From assembly GCA_965199135.1 (NCBI GenBank), contig OZ240685.1, positions 744,001 through 808,000 of the forward strand: 64,000 nucleotides of DNA, read 5' to 3'. The stretch's first letter is position 1. Each line of letters begins with the position of its first letter. Below the pieces are notes generated by a model. It did no database searches. It had not been told where the DNA came from and worked only from the letters and a program-made list of their open reading frames with translations. Position numbers and translations under genes: made by a program. Positions 62,253-64,000 of this stretch are shown piece by piece. Source of the DNA: EB88 sp965199135. GTDB lineage: Bacteria; Acidobacteriota; Terriglobia; Terriglobales; Acidobacteriaceae.

Positions 62253-62600
62253 CTACTTGCTTGCGCCGTTTTTGCCTGCGCTCTTTTTGCCTGCGCTCTT
62301 TTTGCCTGGGCTTTTTTTGCTTGCGCTCTTCTTGCTTGGGCTCTTTTTGGCCGGCGCTTTCTTATCCGGCGCTTTTTTCGCTGCATGCTTTTCGCTGCCA
62401 GCCTTTTCCGCCGCTGCAGTCCCCGGCGGAGGCGGAGGCATTTTCGCCCCCTCACGTCTCGCTTCGGAAAGCGCGATCGCGATCGCCTGCTTTGGGTTTG
62501 TGACCTTCTTGCCGCTTTTGCCGGACGTGAGCTTCCCGGCTTCCATCGCCTTCATCTCGCGCTCTACCAGTTGCTGTGCCTTCGGTCCATACTTTGCCAT
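62253..62600 (-). CDS. DUF6496-like small protein with Lys/Ala/Ser repeat tail
   Basis: A 115-residue basic protein. Residues 1-53 (AKYGPKAQQLVEREMKAMEAGKLTSGKSGKKVTNPKQAIAIALSEARREGAKM) match a small family often annotated DUF6496, with KKVTNPKQAIAIALSEAR as the hallmark. Then PPPPPG leads to a tail of short KK(A/S)xxK units (AKKSPSKKSASKKSPGKKS...), similar to bacterial histone-H1-like tails. The corresponding DNA has near-perfect ~15-base repeats rich in TTTTTGCCTGCG (62262-62360). It probably binds nucleic acid or is disordered. The ATG at 62600 has GGGAGAA 6 bases upstream; the frame to 62723 is not supported. It lies downstream of purF on the same strand. Confidence 0.7.
   Translation of the reverse strand: MAKYGPKAQQLVEREMKAMEAGKLTSGKSGKKVTNPKQAIAIALSEARREGAKMPPPPPGTAAAEKAGSEKHAAKKAPDKKAPAKKSPSKKSASKKSPGKKSAGKKSAGKNGASK
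62262..62360. repeat. Imperfect short tandem repeats inside the Lys/Ala-rich tail
   Basis: About six to seven imperfect ~15-base units of the type CTTTTTGCCTGCGCT, decaying to TTGCTTGGGCT and GGCCGGCGCTTTC. They encode the KK(A/S)xxK tail and are a likely place for repeat-number change. Confidence 0.65.
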
Positions 62601-62674
62601 GAACGTTCTCCCTGCACACAGTAGAGGTGCCGCGGACGCCCGCTGTTGTGCGCGGAATCTACCGAGTACACACG

Positions 62675-64000
62675 CTACGCGCGGAGCGCTGGCGCCGGCA
62701 GGATCTCGTCCACATCCACCCATGCCGTCGGGTACACCCCCGTATAGCAGGCAACGCAGTACTTGTTGGTGGCGCTTTCATCAACAGAACGCTGCAACCC
62801 TTCGAGCGAGAGATATCCAAGCGAATCGGCCTCGATGAAACGCCGGATCTCTTCGATGGAGTTATTCGCGGCGATCAGGTCCTTCTTGCTCGGTGTATCC
62901 ACGCCGTAGAAGCAGGGCGAGATCGTCGGCGGGCACGAGATGCGCAGGTGCACTTCCTTTGCGCCCGCAGCACGCACCATGCGCACGATCTTGCGGCTTG
63001 TTGTCCCGCGGATAATCGAGTCATCGATCAGGATGATGCGCTTGCCTTCGAGGAGGTTCCGCACCGGATTGAGCTTGAGCCGCACCCCGAAGTCGCGCAC
63101 CTTTTGTTCCGGCTCGATAAACGTCCTGCCGACGTAGTGGTTGCGGATCAAGCCGAAGCGGAAGGGCAGCTTCGACTCATCGGCATAGCCGATCGCCGCG
63201 GTAACACCAGAGTCGGGAACAGGGACAACGAGATCCGCCGGCACATGAGACTCCCGCGCCAGCTGGCGTCCCATCGCTTCGCGTGAGTCCTGCACCCAGC
63301 GGCCATAAATACGCGAGTCTGGCCGCGCGAAATACACGTGCTCAAAAATGCAGGAGGCCTGCGGTACCCCGCTCGCATACTGCCGCGAGGTCACGCCATC
63401 CTTTGAAACCATGATGAGCTCGCCGGGCGCGACATCCCGTTCGTACTTCGCATGCAGCAGGTCGAAAGCACACGTCTCCGAGGCAAACACGATGGTGTCG
63501 GGGCCGTTCGGGTTCGCAATGCGACCCATCGACAAGGGCCGGAATCCACGCGGGTCGCGCGCAGCAAAGATCCGGTCGCGCGTCATCATCACGATCGAGA
63601 ACGCACCATCGACCTGGCGCAGCGAATCCGCGATCGCATCCACAAGCGTGCTCTCCTGTGAGTGCGCAATCAGCTGCACGATAATCTCGGAGTCCGACGT
63701 CGTCTGGAAGAACGCGCCCTCGCGTTCAAGACGCGTGCGGAGATTGCCGAGGTTGATCAGGTTGCCGTTATGCGCGATCGCGATCAGACCCTTGGTCGAG
63801 TCCACCCGGATCGGCTGCGCATTCAGCAGTGCCGAGTCGCCAGTGGTCGAGTAGCGCGTGTGGCCGATCGCCATGTCGCCCTGCAGCTTCTGCAAAACAT
63901 CTTCGGTGAAGATGTCAGCGACCAGTCCCATGCCCTTGATGTTTGACAGGTTGGTGCCATCGGCCGACGCAATGCCTGCGGACTCCTGCCCCCGATGCTG
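62675..64000 (-). CDS. purF: Amidophosphoribosyltransferase, 5' part cut by window edge
   Basis: About 441 residues are visible; the gene runs off the right edge, so the N-terminal catalytic Cys and start codon are missing. The visible N-terminal glutaminase domain has QHRGQESAGIAS, AIGHTRYSTTG and AHNGNLINL (amide-binding loop). The PRPP-transferase half has RIILIDDSIIRGTTSRKIV, the PRPP loop, and CPPTISPCFYGVDTPSKKDLIAAN. It makes phosphoribosylamine, the first step of purine synthesis, which PurD (at 2.8-4.1 kb) then uses. The cysteines in the family that bind an iron-sulfur cluster in Bacillus (CPPTISPC, NKYCVACYTGVYP) are present. The stop is 74 bases before the Lys-rich gene. Confidence 0.95.
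   Translation of the reverse strand, partial: QHRGQESAGIASADGTNLSNIKGMGLVADIFTEDVLQKLQGDMAIGHTRYSTTGDSALLNAQPIRVDSTKGLIAIAHNGNLINLGNLRTRLEREGAFFQTTSDSEIIVQLIAHSQESTLVDAIADSLRQVDGAFSIVMMTRDRIFAARDPRGFRPLSMGRIANPNGPDTIVFASETCAFDLLHAKYERDVAPGELIMVSKDGVTSRQYASGVPQASCIFEHVYFARPDSRIYGRWVQDSREAMGRQLARESHVPADLVVPVPDSGVTAAIGYADESKLPFRFGLIRNHYVGRTFIEPEQKVRDFGVRLKLNPVRNLLEGKRIILIDDSIIRGTTSRKIVRMVRAAGAKEVHLRISCPPTISPCFYGVDTPSKKDLIAANNSIEEIRRFIEADSLGYLSLEGLQRSVDESATNKYCVACYTGVYPTAWVDVDEILPAPALRA

Noticed and set aside
62135..62455. Minus-strand Arg/Lys/Ala-rich frame overlapping the Lys-rich gene
   Set aside because: Frame-shifted shadow of the repeat tract; the frame ending at 62253 has the conserved family N-terminus and a good Shine-Dalgarno.

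Overview
The window is a dense, GC-rich bacterial chromosome segment with about 53 protein genes and little non-coding DNA. I infer a heterotrophic soil acidobacterium of the class Terriglobia (Granulicella/Terriglobus/Edaphobacter-like). The reasons are an Oar-type TonB receptor with an N-terminal carboxypeptidase-regulatory domain, five polysaccharide- or oligosaccharide-degrading enzymes among housekeeping genes, a long BamA, an Acidobacteria-style orphan receiver-like protein, and dispersed inverted repeats whose shadow translations (ILNEVKDL, PERSEG) are familiar from such genomes. I saw no rRNA, tRNA, CRISPR array, insertion sequence or prophage. Most of the window is core metabolism.

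Layout. 1-2.1 kb: the 3' end of gatB, a Crp/Fnr regulator and a degenerate receiver. 2.1-4.7 kb (minus): kdsC-like phosphatase, purD and dienelactone hydrolase. 4.8-12.6 kb: mntH, GH18, acnA, GH10 xylanase, azoR. 13.0-15.9 kb: bamA with its own promoter and a strong terminator. 16-19.3 kb (minus): small membrane protein, adenosine deaminase, GH2 enzyme. 19.6-24.0 kb (minus): an aromatic amino acid operon, trpB-trpA-aroQ-aroF-tyrA. 24.2-28.2 kb: GH95 and mqo, convergent. 28.3-29.5 kb: a RES/Xre toxin-antitoxin pair with operator-like repeats. 29.5-35.1 kb (minus): metallophosphoesterase, alpha/beta hydrolase, trpC-trpF, AsmA-like protein. 35.2-43.2 kb (plus): trehalase, PfkB kinase, ABC-F ATPase, an unknown, and PEP carboxylase. 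43.3-48.8 kb (minus): MFS exporter, pyrR-pyrB-pyrC, zinc-ribbon membrane protein, lipoprotein. 49.1-50.3 kb: MerR regulator and an RNase HI with an extra domain. 50.3-57.9 kb (minus): a tightly coupled sulfate assimilation operon led by a TonB receptor. 58.2-64 kb: yqeY, serC-like, serA, fmdB, a Lys/Ala-rich small protein, and purF running off the end.

How parts work together. The sulfur operon joins an outer-membrane receptor, ATP sulfurylase (CysD/CysN), an iron-sulfur APS reductase (CysH) and a TauE-type permease. Its CysN carries a C-terminal remnant of APS kinase that has lost the P-loop, which fits a CysH able to use APS directly. Pyrimidine, purine, serine and chorismate-derived amino acid genes form compact operons, often with ATGA, TGATG or TAATG junctions. 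Trehalase and a sugar kinase are translationally coupled.

The least ordinary points are the decayed CysC domain in CysN, the RES/Xre module with its repeated operator, the RNase HI fusion, the Cys-for-Asp receiver beside Crp/Fnr, a recurring TANNNT box 6-7 nt before start codons lacking a Shine-Dalgarno (probable leaderless mRNAs), and a three-copy inverted-repeat family. I did not find a clearly new multi-gene system.
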